Made by a program: the position numbers and the translations under genes. From Pedobacter sandarakinus (lineage in GTDB: Bacteria; Bacteroidota; Bacteroidia; Sphingobacteriales; Sphingobacteriaceae), in the NCBI RefSeq assembly GCF_026240095.1, contig NZ_JAPIVG010000004.1, forward strand, positions 124,001 through 188,000: 64,000 nucleotides of DNA, read 5' to 3'. Positions 56,539 through 64,000 of the stretch are shown here, piece by piece; position 1 is the first letter of the stretch; each line of letters starts with the position of its first letter. The notes below the pieces were generated by a model. The model saw nothing but the letters and a program-made list of their open reading frames with translations, did no database searches and was not told the DNA's origin.

Positions 56539-57966
56539 GTGCTCGCTAGATACAAAATACTCGCCTTCTTATTAATTTCTTGCTGGATACTGGCTGCTGC
56601 TTTTATCAATCGCCCATACCATAAAGCAAATGCAGAAACTGGCTACGAGATCGATACGTTGGCCGAAAACCTTCGGGTACCTTGGGAAATTGTTTTTTTA
56701 CCAAATAAAGATATTCTCTTTACAGAAAGAGAAGGTCGCGTTAGATTAATAAAGGAAGGAAAGCTAGTTGCAAAACCTATTTTTAACCTTAATGATATTG
56801 CGCTGAGAAATAAAACTGGCGCCCTCGGGCTTTGCCTGCATCCTGCTTTTGCAGAAAATGGGATAGTTTATTTGGCCAGCAATTATTTACTGGAAAACAG
56901 AATGAGGCTTCGCATTGTCCGCTACAAATTTACGGGCGATAGCTTAATTAACCCACTAATTATGCTGAAAGATTTACCTGCAAGCCAGAACCATACCGGC
57001 TGTAGGTTGGTATTTGGCCCCGATAGGAAACTCTATATCACTACTGGCGATGCCGATCAACCCATGCTGGCGCAAGATTTAAAAGCTTACAACGGAAAAA
57101 TATTAAGAATGAACGATGATGGAACGATTCCAGCCGATAATCCATTCTTTAAAAATGATACCGCACGCAAGGAAATTTGGTCGTACGGGCATCGAAACCC
57201 TCAAGGCTTAGCATTCCAGTCTGGAAGCGGTGCTTTATATGAAAGTGAACACGGCCCTACCGGTGGTGATGAAATCAATATCATCAAAAAAGGAAGCAAT
57301 TACGGATGGCCAGTTGCCCATCATGATATTGCCAAGCCAGGAATGGTATCGCCATTAATCCAATATACACCTTCTATCGGTCCGGGCGAAGCGATGTTTT
57401 ATACCGGCAATCAATTCCCGGCGTTAAGAAATAAACTTTTGGTAGCCTGCCTTCGCGGTGAAGCAGTGTATAGCTTTAGCATCGAGAAAGAAAAAATAAC
57501 GAATCAAATAACACTTTTTCAAAAGCAATTTGGTAGAGTAAGATCTATGGTTACCGGTCCGGATGGCTATATCTATCTCTCAACTTCTATGCACGACCCC
57601 GGCGAAGGGCATCCTAGAGATGCACACGATGATATGATTTTAAGATTAAGACCATCGGGTACTACGCTGGCTTACACATCAAACAACGCAAAAGCTAAAC
57701 TGCAGCAGTCGGCAGTAGTAAACGGCACCCCAGGACGCTATCAACAACTTTGTGCATCTTGCCATGGAGATAAATTGCAGGGCACAAACACAGCTAAAGG
57801 TTTTATAAATACTAAGTTTTTATATGGATCCGATAAGAAATCTATTGTAACAAACATCACCAACGGAATTGTTGAAAAGGGAATGCCCGCCTGGAATGGC
57901 GCTATTGATAAAAAAGATATTGATAAACTGGCGGATTACATTATTGCGGCTGCCAAAAAGAAGTAA
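56539..57966 (+). CDS. PQQ-dependent sugar dehydrogenase with C-terminal cytochrome c domain
   Basis: A 475-residue exported protein with an N-terminal signal anchor (ILAFLLISCWILAAAF). The six-bladed beta-propeller of soluble glucose/sorbosone dehydrogenases includes ENLRVPWEIVFLPNKDILFTER, SQNHTGCRLVFGPD, GHRNPQGLAF and SEHGPTGGDEIN. A class I cytochrome c domain begins near residue 395, with the heme motif CASCHGDK and Met ligand region GMPAW. It should oxidise a sugar and pass electrons to the fused heme. The start is GTG at 56539. Confidence 0.93.
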   Translation: MLARYKILAFLLISCWILAAAFINRPYHKANAETGYEIDTLAENLRVPWEIVFLPNKDILFTEREGRVRLIKEGKLVAKPIFNLNDIALRNKTGALGLCLHPAFAENGIVYLASNYLLENRMRLRIVRYKFTGDSLINPLIMLKDLPASQNHTGCRLVFGPDRKLYITTGDADQPMLAQDLKAYNGKILRMNDDGTIPADNPFFKNDTARKEIWSYGHRNPQGLAFQSGSGALYESEHGPTGGDEINIIKKGSNYGWPVAHHDIAKPGMVSPLIQYTPSIGPGEAMFYTGNQFPALRNKLLVACLRGEAVYSFSIEKEKITNQITLFQKQFGRVRSMVTGPDGYIYLSTSMHDPGEGHPRDAHDDMILRLRPSGTTLAYTSNNAKAKLQQSAVVNGTPGRYQQLCASCHGDKLQGTNTAKGFINTKFLYGSDKKSIVTNITNGIVEKGMPAWNGAIDKKDIDKLADYIIAAAKKK

Positions 57967-58106
57967 GTAAACATATACGTTAACCCATAGATGCCAGGAA
58001 AAACAGCAGCATAGCTGATAATTGATTTGCCAGTTTCGGAATAAATAATAGCGGCCTAAATGCTAATTTGGGATAGTTTCGAGCCCAGAATATTTTTTTC
58101 ATTTTT

Positions 58107-58137
58107 TTTGTTAGTGATATTTATATTAATATATTTG
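58107..58137 (+). promoter_or_regulatory. Promoter of tRNA cassette 2
   Basis: TTTG (58107-58110) and TATATTTG (58130-58137) are separated by 19 bases, the same boxes and spacing as in cassette 1. Confidence 0.88.
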
Positions 58138-58173
58138 CAACCCCAAAGGGAATACAGCGATTGTATTGTTAAT

Positions 58174-58246
<73 letters not shown>

Positions 58247-58248
58247 CT

Positions 58249-58274
58249 AAATGCCTTCCTACCAGAAGGCATTT
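58249..58274 (+). promoter_or_regulatory. Stem-loop between tRNA-Gly and tRNA-Leu, copy 2
   Basis: AAATGCCTTC pairs with GAAGGCATTT around the loop CTACCA. Relative to copy 1, T has become C on one arm and A has become G on the other, keeping the pair. Confidence 0.75.
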
Positions 58275-58317
58275 AATTTTAAAAGCTTTTTCATTTTCAT
58301 TATTGAATTTGATTAAT

Positions 58318-58401
58318 GCTCGGGTGGTGGAACTGGTAGACACGCAGGACTTAAAATCCTGTGCTTTCAAAGGCGTGCGGGTTCGATTCCCGCCCCGAGT
58401 A
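58318..58401 (+). tRNA. tRNA-Leu (anticodon TAA), second copy
   Basis: Identical to the tRNA-Leu at 43282-43365. Class II, anticodon TAA. CCA is not encoded. Confidence 0.95.
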
Positions 58402-58762
58402 CTTCGTAATCGAAATTAAAGCCGATCGTACTGATTGGCTTTCTTATTTCTTTTCCTTTTAACTCGCTAATTATATCCGCTAAGGACCTCCCAGAAGTCA
58501 TAATCATAAGTGCAGATTGTCTTGCTATTTATTCAACCATTTCGAATCCTGTTAGATAGACAAGGCTTATTACATATCTCGCTTTTCAGAATTTTATATT
58601 ATTTTTACATGAGAGAAGTACATGAAAAAATTTCTTTAAATGTATGGTATATAACAATGTACCTATTCAGGACCTTTCAATCGCCCGCTTAGCATTTTTT
58701 TATATCGATGCAACCTTTTAAAACGAGATATCAAAATCCCTATCTTAAGCTGGGCAAAACTA
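58402..58762. other. Non-coding gap downstream of tRNA cassette 2
   Basis: About 361 bases. A terminator-like hairpin lies at 58418-58443. The rest is AT-rich with only spurious frames. Confidence 0.6.
58418..58443 (+). terminator. Terminator of tRNA cassette 2
   Basis: AAAGCCGATC pairs with GATTGGCTTT with one wobble, followed by CTTATTT. It is diverged but equivalent to the terminator of cassette 1. Confidence 0.7.
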
Positions 58763-59179
58763 ATGAGACTTAGTAAAATGATAACATCTAATGGAAAATA
58801 TAGCTGTGTAATTGTGGGTGATGAATTTCGCTTTTTAATCTTACTGAAAGAATATATTTCCCTAATTCCAAAAATGAAATTGTCTGGTAGTTTCCTTACT
58901 TCTGTTCCTTCCACCATCGACTTCCTTGACGAAGAACCCATTGATTTTCTTATTCTAGACATCGGTATGGAAATATCGCGAAAGAATATTATGGCGAATT
59001 TTGGCAAACGGGTGAAACATCTGATAATTATCACTAATGACAACGAGAATACGCTGGATATATTCGATGAAAATGGAAATGGAATTTTGATAAAACCTGT
59101 TGCTTTCGAATCCTTTGCCAAAACTATCAATTTAATGATTTCTAAAGAGAGGAGAAACCTAAACCGCGACAATTCATAG
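58763..59179 (+). CDS. Stand-alone, degenerate receiver-like protein
   Basis: A 138-residue protein of receiver (CheY-like) pattern: SCVIVGDEFRFLILLKEYISLIPKMKLSGSF is followed by FLILDIGMEISRKNI, where the phosphoacceptor Asp is in LILDIG, and by IITNDNEN and ILIKPVAFESF with the conserved Lys. The opening acidic pair is present only as Asp-Glu of VGDE. Unlike a LytTR-type response regulator, no output domain follows. It could be a remnant or a single-domain regulator. Confidence 0.6.
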   Translation: MRLSKMITSNGKYSCVIVGDEFRFLILLKEYISLIPKMKLSGSFLTSVPSTIDFLDEEPIDFLILDIGMEISRKNIMANFGKRVKHLIIITNDNENTLDIFDENGNGILIKPVAFESFAKTINLMISKERRNLNRDNS

Positions 59180-59570
59180 CTTGTGAATGTTAACTCAACT
59201 ATACCAAGATAGAACGTTTGAAGATATCATCCATCTCTTAATTTACCAAATAAATCACTACAGCTTTTAGTTAGCAATCTAGCATTTGAATACGCTTTAA
59301 CATCATGATGCCTCACAAACGACAGTAATTTAATTTGGTTCTTTTTTAAAACCGATACTATTTGAGCTGGTGATGAATTATGAGCTTAGAGAAACTGCTC
59401 TATGCAAAATCCATCCGGCTTTAAAGCTAATGGCAATTTTTTTTAGGAAATTGAAGATCTAATTTTCTAAAAACTTAAGCTTCAAAATTTCAATATATTA
59501 TTTTGCCCACCAAAATGTTTCACCTAAATTGGTTACAAAATTGCCCCTTGTATTTACCTAACTATATAAG
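59180..59570. other. Non-coding gap before the ECF sigma gene
   Basis: About 391 AT-rich bases. I found no supported gene, RNA or repeat. I looked for the missing LytTR output domain of the receiver-like gene and did not find it. Confidence 0.6.
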
Positions 59571-60182
59571 ATGAGAAAATCATCAGTAAAACTTTCTGAT
59601 TCCGAAATTATAGAAATGCTTAGCAAACAAACTTTCAGTAGTGAAGCTATTGGTGCTTTATACCAGAATCATTTTTCGGTTTTAAGCGGATATATTTTGC
59701 AAAACCAGGGTGCTCCGCAAGATGCAGAAGATATCTTTCAGGAGGTAATTGTAAATTTTATAGAAATTATAAGGGCTGGCAAATTTAGAGGCGACTCTAG
59801 CATAAGCACATTTTTGTTTAGCTTAAACCGTTTCACGTGGCTAAACGAACTTAGAAAACGCAATAAATCTGCCATAAGAGAACAAAATTATCAAACCGCT
59901 TTAGGAGATGCCGAACCTGATGTAAGTAAATTGATGGTGCACCGCGAAGAAAAGAATTTAATTTATGCTACCATTGATTTACTTGGTGCGGTGTGCAAAA
60001 AAATTTTGCTGGCTTATTATTATGAAAACCTGCCCATGAAAGAGATTCTAACGCAAGTTGAGTTCGAAAATGAACAAACTTTGCGCAATAAAAAAAGTAA
60101 GTGCATGAAACACCTGGGAACAATACTTTCTAAGGATCCATTACTGGCAAAAAAATTTAAAGCTGCCTTAACTTATGAATAG
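59571..60182 (+). CDS. ECF-type RNA polymerase sigma factor
   Basis: A 203-residue sigma-70 family factor. Region 2 spans about residues 27-95 (LYQNHFSVLSGYILQNQGAPQDAEDIFQEVIVNFI, TFLFSLNRFTWLNELRKRNK) and region 4 spans about residues 128-180 (CKKILLAYYYENLPMKEILTQVEFENEQTLRNKKSKCMKHL), the typical Bacteroidota ECF form. It lacks regions 1.1 and 3. It overlaps the downstream anti-sigma-like gene by eight bases, the usual arrangement of a sigma/anti-sigma pair. Confidence 0.92.
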   Translation: MRKSSVKLSDSEIIEMLSKQTFSSEAIGALYQNHFSVLSGYILQNQGAPQDAEDIFQEVIVNFIEIIRAGKFRGDSSISTFLFSLNRFTWLNELRKRNKSAIREQNYQTALGDAEPDVSKLMVHREEKNLIYATIDLLGAVCKKILLAYYYENLPMKEILTQVEFENEQTLRNKKSKCMKHLGTILSKDPLLAKKFKAALTYE

Positions 60183-60930
60183 ACAGGAAGAAAACGACGA
60201 TCGCATCATAAAATATATTGATGGCGAAATGACTGCAAGTGAACAATCAAATTTTGAGAGAGACCTGCAATCTGATGAGCTTTTGCAGCAAGAATTCGAT
60301 CGCTTGCAAACGGCTGCAATAACCCTAAGACATTATGGCTTAAAGGCTGATGTTGCTGCTGTGCACCAGGATATGATGAAAGTACTCCAAAAATCACCCT
60401 TGAGCGTGAGGCAAGGTTTATTTAGCAATCTTGGTTTTAAAATTGCCGCCGCTATTGTACTTATTCTTTTCCTGGGGCTTTTATACCAGTTTATTACGCT
60501 TAATCCAGATAAAATCCATAATGAACAATACATTGCCTACACCACGACTGCAGACAGGGGCATCGGTCGCCTTAGCGCAATAGCAAACGCTTATCAGAAG
60601 CTGGATTATAAATCTGCGGTTCGGTATTATGAAGAAGGAAAATCTACATCTGCCAAAGATGATTTTCTTTCGGCTCTAGCTTACTACAATCTTCGCGACT
60701 TCAAAAATGCTGAAAACCTTCTTTCACAAATACTTAAAAAGGATGGTACCGAAGGCAATTACCACGATGATGCAGAATATTACCTGGCCTTAATATATTT
60801 ATCTAAGCATGCTTATCAAGAAGCAATCCTCATATTCGAAAAGATTCATCAAGATAAAACACATATTTATCATGAAAAAGTCTCTTCCACTACGCTCTTA
60901 AAATTAAGGTTGCTGAAATTAAAAGGATAA
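60175..60930 (+). CDS. Membrane anti-sigma-like protein with TPR-like periplasmic domain
   Basis: A 251-residue protein. Residues 10-50 match the start of anti-sigma factors (IIKYIDGEMTASEQSNFERDL and ELLQQEFDRL) but lack the zinc-binding Cys/His residues. One membrane segment lies at about residues 88-107 (GFKIAAAIVLILFLGLLYQF). The region from 133 on is TPR-like (LDYKSAVRYYEEGKS, ALAYYNLRDFKNAENLLSQI and AEYYLALIYLSKHAYQEAILIFEKI). Positive residues before the segment suggest N-terminus in, C-terminus out. It overlaps the sigma gene and probably restrains it. Confidence 0.82.
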   Translation: MNRQEENDDRIIKYIDGEMTASEQSNFERDLQSDELLQQEFDRLQTAAITLRHYGLKADVAAVHQDMMKVLQKSPLSVRQGLFSNLGFKIAAAIVLILFLGLLYQFITLNPDKIHNEQYIAYTTTADRGIGRLSAIANAYQKLDYKSAVRYYEEGKSTSAKDDFLSALAYYNLRDFKNAENLLSQILKKDGTEGNYHDDAEYYLALIYLSKHAYQEAILIFEKIHQDKTHIYHEKVSSTTLLKLRLLKLKG

Positions 60931-60994
60931 TTTTTAAAAAAGCTGGTTACATTCCTTTTGTCTGTAGTTACTCATTAATATAAATACAGATATT

Positions 60995-61747
60995 ATGAAA
61001 AGTTTAAAACAAACACGTATCGGATTAGGCGTAGTTGGCTTAGCATTATTAAGCTTCAGCAGTTGCAAAAAAGAAGGTAACGCTAACTTAAATCCGGAGT
61101 CGCAGATTACTTTCAGCGTAAAGGGAGATTTGACTGCAACAAGCAACAGTACCAACGGCGTAAGTTTGCCTACAGGAACTGCCAGTGCAACAATAAACTG
61201 GACAGAAGGAACAGCTAACGTTACCAAGTTCGAATTTGAAGCGAAGAAAGGGCTTGTTGAGAAAGAAATAGAGGTAAAGGGTTTAACTAATATTAACCTT
61301 TTCGCAATCAATCCTGAAGTGGTTAAATCGGTAATTGATACTGGTACTTACCGCGAGATATCGCTCAAACTGGTTTTAAGTAAATCGACGAACGGCACAA
61401 TTCCACTTGCCTTTAAGGGAACATTTGCGGGAACGGATGGCGCCACACCTGTTGAAATTAGCGTAAACGAGGACTTAACATTAAAAGTTGAGGTAGAAAA
61501 TGTTAAAATCGATGCCGCTACAGATCTCAAAGCAACTTTCGTACTGGGCGTAAACAAAATACTTCAAGGTATTGGCGTGGCTGAGCTTAACGTTGCAACA
61601 AAAACGGCTGGTAAAGTCTTAATCAGCAACACATCTAATACCGCCTTGTACAATAAAATAAAAACTAATCTACAAAATATTGCTGCTGCAAAAATGGAAA
61701 GTGAACACAGAAGCGGAAAGCAAGAAGATGGTCCCGGACACGGTTAA
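60995..61747 (+). CDS. Lipoprotein of unknown function
   Basis: A 250-residue protein with a lipoprotein signal, Cys24 in LLSFSSCKKEG. The mature part is Ala/Thr/Val-rich and beta-strand-like (SATINWTEGTANVTKFEFEAKKG, EISLKLVLSKSTNGTIPLAFKGTF). I do not recognise a named family. It lies 64 bases downstream of the anti-sigma-like gene and is likely cotranscribed. Its C-terminus is a hydrophilic KQEDGPGHG tail. Confidence 0.75.
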   Translation: MKSLKQTRIGLGVVGLALLSFSSCKKEGNANLNPESQITFSVKGDLTATSNSTNGVSLPTGTASATINWTEGTANVTKFEFEAKKGLVEKEIEVKGLTNINLFAINPEVVKSVIDTGTYREISLKLVLSKSTNGTIPLAFKGTFAGTDGATPVEISVNEDLTLKVEVENVKIDAATDLKATFVLGVNKILQGIGVAELNVATKTAGKVLISNTSNTALYNKIKTNLQNIAAAKMESEHRSGKQEDGPGHG

Positions 61748-61759
61748 CACCGGTCAATT

Positions 61760-64000
61760 CTAACCCTCCCGGAACTTTGCAAAAAGTTTCCGGGAGATTA
61801 TTGCAAGTGCAATACAGATCGGAATCATTAAGAAATAGATCCAAATTTTCTGATCGATAGCGTCCTTTTCGAAGCTGCCAATGACGCGTAGATGCGCCCA
61901 ATAGGCTTGGGTTTTTCGAGTGGGTGAAATGTTATCATCGGACAGGTAGTCTAGTTGGGCTTTTTGTAAAGCCTTAGAAATAGCAAAACCTTTGGCATTA
62001 TAAAGGTGAAATTTATCCAAAACCGCCGCTGTCGAAGCATCATCCGCATTCCACATCGATGTTATAATGTTATCACATCCTGCGTAAGAAAAAGCCCTGG
62101 CTAAACTCATTAATCCTTCTCCATGTACGCTCGCTCCTGTTCCACTCTCACAAGCACTTAAAATCACCAGCCCCGTATTGCGAAGTTTTAAATTATAAAT
62201 TTCTGGCAAGTACAGCTTTTTTTCCAAGTCCGAAACATCTGCATCAGGATAGAAAGCAATGTAAGATTTGTTTGGAGAGTCATTATCGACCGTGGCATGG
62301 GTGGCCAAATGTATTAAGCCATAGTTTGAAGATAGCTTTAGGAAATTACTTTTACTTGCTGATCTTCCTAGCAACTTCATCCCGATAGGACGTGCTATTT
62401 CTTTTGGAGAAGAGGGCAATGCCGGCCAATCCGCACTTCCACTTGCATTAAATGGTGCCACGCCAAGCATTTTAGCTTTATGATAATCGAAATTATGGTT
62501 CTCATCTAATAGCAACCTGCAAGCGTAATTATAAGTCACTGAAAACTGACTAATTACGGTGTTTCCTTCATCATCTGCCAGCACCTCGAAAGGAATTTTA
62601 TTCAACTCATCATCTGGAATAATATATAAGTGGTGTTTCGCCGAAATATTTGCCTTAGCAGGCTTCACCAGCGAACGATAAATTTTCTGACTGAGCACCA
62701 TCACTTCTCTATTATGATTTCCATCCTTTAAGCGAAGAAGTTTTTCGAAACGGTTTAATACTGCAAAGAAATTGGCATCTATTGCGCTACTAAATGTATG
62801 GAAGCTGTTATTTGTGATGACAAAACACAATACACTCTTATTCCCGATATGATAAGACAACACGGCTGAGGAAGCAGGTATACTTCTCTGGAAAGCGGCG
62901 AGAGATAATGCCTCGGAATGCGACGCAAGCTCTTGATGATTGTCTGCTGCCCTTATTTTCTGTTGGATATCTGTAAGCTTAAGGATGTTATCGTTTAGTT
63001 CCCGCTTAAAAACGCTTAACTTGGCGGTATCAGCTTCAACTGATGCGCTAATTGAAATGCGGGTAATACGGGTTTTAAGTGCATCTTCAAGCGACAAAAG
63101 TTTACCTGAAACCTTGCTGCTGGCGCCCAGTTGCACCGCTGCTCTGGATAAACTCAGGATAGAAGCTTTGTTCTCCTCATCCAGGACGAAAGCTTTCTCC
63201 AGATATGCTGTATTGTGAGTTAACTCAAAAAGCTGCAAGCAAACCGCAATTGCATTTTTATGGACGGTATATTTTCGGTCGCTAATTAATAATCGAGCTT
63301 CGTCATTATCATAAAATCTGGTGACCTGATCTGCCAGGTTGTAGAAAGCCTGGTAAGTATTTAATGCGCCGTCCAAATGAGCTACCTTTCGCCCCTGTTG
63401 ATAGAGCAATGTCTGAATTTTTGCTTTGGCAACAAAGGTTTCCATCAAATCGATGGTATTAAAAACGCCTGAAAAGTGCATTGGGTTTTGATTGATGTAC
63501 TTCGGATTAAATTCCGGATAAAAACACCTGATCGCATACTGATAAAACGATATGGCCTTGATCAACTCTTTTTTCATTGCCCATCCATCCCCTGTAAGTT
63601 TCAAATTATTACCTAGGATACTATTGAAACCTTTATCTTTCGTTAGGCTTCTGCTCAACCGCAAATAGTTGAGCGCAACATCAGGCTGTTTTTTTAACAG
63701 GTACGCGGCCGCCAGATCATTTAATAGTTTAGCACTTTTATCTTTTATTTTCTCAAAATAATATATCGCACTATCAGGCTTGTTCACCGCCAGATAGGCC
63801 GAACCTAGGTTATGATAGATTTTTGTGGTTTCGATTTTATAATGCAACAGGTCTTTATAGATAACGAAAGCTTCTCGAAAGCGTTTTAATTTCCTAAAGG
63901 CAGAGGCCAAGTTACTCTGATAGGTTAAAAGCAAATCCCGGTCGAGACGGGCATTACTTTCGAGTACTGAAATGGCTTTTTCGTAATAGGATACACTTGT
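61760..64000 (-). CDS. TPR-CHAT membrane-anchored peptidase (partial, start beyond window)
   Basis: At least 746 residues are in the window and the frame stays open past 64000, so the true start is outside. The upstream part has many TPR repeats (SVSYYEKAISVLESNARL, LASAFRKLKRFREAFVIYKDLL, NLGSAYLAVNKPDSAIYYFEKI). The C-terminal CHAT domain has the catalytic pair: His in HLATHATV (codon 62297-62299) and Cys in LSACESGTG (codon 62150-62152). A C-terminal membrane segment (IWIYFLMIPICIALAIISRK) ends the protein. The basic tail after it favours an extracytoplasmic CHAT domain. It converges with the sigma/anti-sigma/lipoprotein genes. Confidence 0.88.
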   Translation of the reverse strand, partial: TSVSYYEKAISVLESNARLDRDLLLTYQSNLASAFRKLKRFREAFVIYKDLLHYKIETTKIYHNLGSAYLAVNKPDSAIYYFEKIKDKSAKLLNDLAAAYLLKKQPDVALNYLRLSRSLTKDKGFNSILGNNLKLTGDGWAMKKELIKAISFYQYAIRCFYPEFNPKYINQNPMHFSGVFNTIDLMETFVAKAKIQTLLYQQGRKVAHLDGALNTYQAFYNLADQVTRFYDNDEARLLISDRKYTVHKNAIAVCLQLFELTHNTAYLEKAFVLDEENKASILSLSRAAVQLGASSKVSGKLLSLEDALKTRITRISISASVEADTAKLSVFKRELNDNILKLTDIQQKIRAADNHQELASHSEALSLAAFQRSIPASSAVLSYHIGNKSVLCFVITNNSFHTFSSAIDANFFAVLNRFEKLLRLKDGNHNREVMVLSQKIYRSLVKPAKANISAKHHLYIIPDDELNKIPFEVLADDEGNTVISQFSVTYNYACRLLLDENHNFDYHKAKMLGVAPFNASGSADWPALPSSPKEIARPIGMKLLGRSASKSNFLKLSSNYGLIHLATHATVDNDSPNKSYIAFYPDADVSDLEKKLYLPEIYNLKLRNTGLVILSACESGTGASVHGEGLMSLARAFSYAGCDNIITSMWNADDASTAAVLDKFHLYNAKGFAISKALQKAQLDYLSDDNISPTRKTQAYWAHLRVIGSFEKDAIDQKIWIYFLMIPICIALAIISRKLFAKFREG
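61766..61796. promoter_or_regulatory. Stem-loop at the convergent gene ends
   Basis: CTCCCGGAACTT (61766-61777) pairs with AAGTTTCCGGGAG (61784-61796) with a one-base bulge. It lies in the last codons of the CHAT gene and just after the lipoprotein stop. No T-run follows on either strand. Confidence 0.6.

Noticed and set aside
58663..59172. Minus-strand frame of 169 codons opposite the receiver-like gene
   Set aside because: It is hydrophilic and patternless, while the plus-strand frame shows the receiver strands and conserved Asp and Lys.
59180..59570. Possible LytTR output domain of the receiver-like gene
   Set aside because: I read the region in both directions and found no LytTR pattern. 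Several stop codons interrupt every frame.
59571..64000. CRISPR-associated TPR-CHAT (Craspase-like) locus
   Set aside because: There are no CRISPR repeats or cas genes in the window. The analogy is only to the logic of sigma control by a CHAT protease.

Overview
This window looks like a chromosomal segment from a member of Bacteroidota, most likely family Sphingobacteriaceae and close to Pedobacter. The signs are an AT-rich genome, promoters with the Bacteroidetes -33/-7 pattern (TTG, about 19 bases, TAnnTTTG), weak Shine-Dalgarno sequences, tRNA genes without encoded CCA, a fused MurF-alanine racemase, a GlmU-like protein of the Bacteroidetes type, lysS, and DUF5723 and DUF502 proteins. Genus is inferred from general familiarity with these families, not from a search. 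I found no phage, insertion sequence, CRISPR array or integrase.

Layout. 1-8.5 kb: an acetyltransferase-like protein, an XRE regulator, mpl, prmA, tpiA, a GlmU-like protein, rpmE type B and a Tat-exported amidase. 8.7-16.3 kb: methylmalonyl-CoA epimerase, an iscS-iscU-iscA operon with a long structured leader and structured spacers, an acyl-CoA ligase, a MaoC hydratase and lysS. 16.3-28 kb: a PNPOx-like flavoprotein, ung, an Lrp regulator, mntR overlapping an Nramp transporter fused to a Usp domain, smpB, pcm, priA and DUF423. 28-36 kb: a DUF3352-like protein, a DUF5723 outer-membrane protein, tsaB, the classic rpmH-rnpA-yidD cluster, an esterase, an SDR, a phosphodiesterase-like protein and recR. 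36-43 kb: a solute symporter, a LOG-family hydrolase, a DUF502 protein, murF-alr and recX.

43-58.4 kb: this stretch is bracketed by two nearly identical tRNA-Gly(GCC)/tRNA-Leu(UAA) cassettes, each with its own promoter. It holds a dienelactone hydrolase, a YCF48-like protein, DUF2147, a minus-strand cluster of small stress/VOC/DinB proteins divergent from a GlxA-type AraC regulator, a tripartite RND efflux operon, and a sugar dehydrogenase fused to cytochrome c.

58.7-64 kb: a degenerate receiver-like protein, then an ECF sigma factor overlapping a membrane anti-sigma-like protein with a TPR-like outer domain, a lipoprotein, and, converging on them, a membrane-anchored TPR-CHAT peptidase with its His/Cys dyad intact and running off the right edge. 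I read this last group as a candidate regulated-proteolysis sigma-factor circuit. It is the most interesting part of the window. Most other genes are housekeeping.
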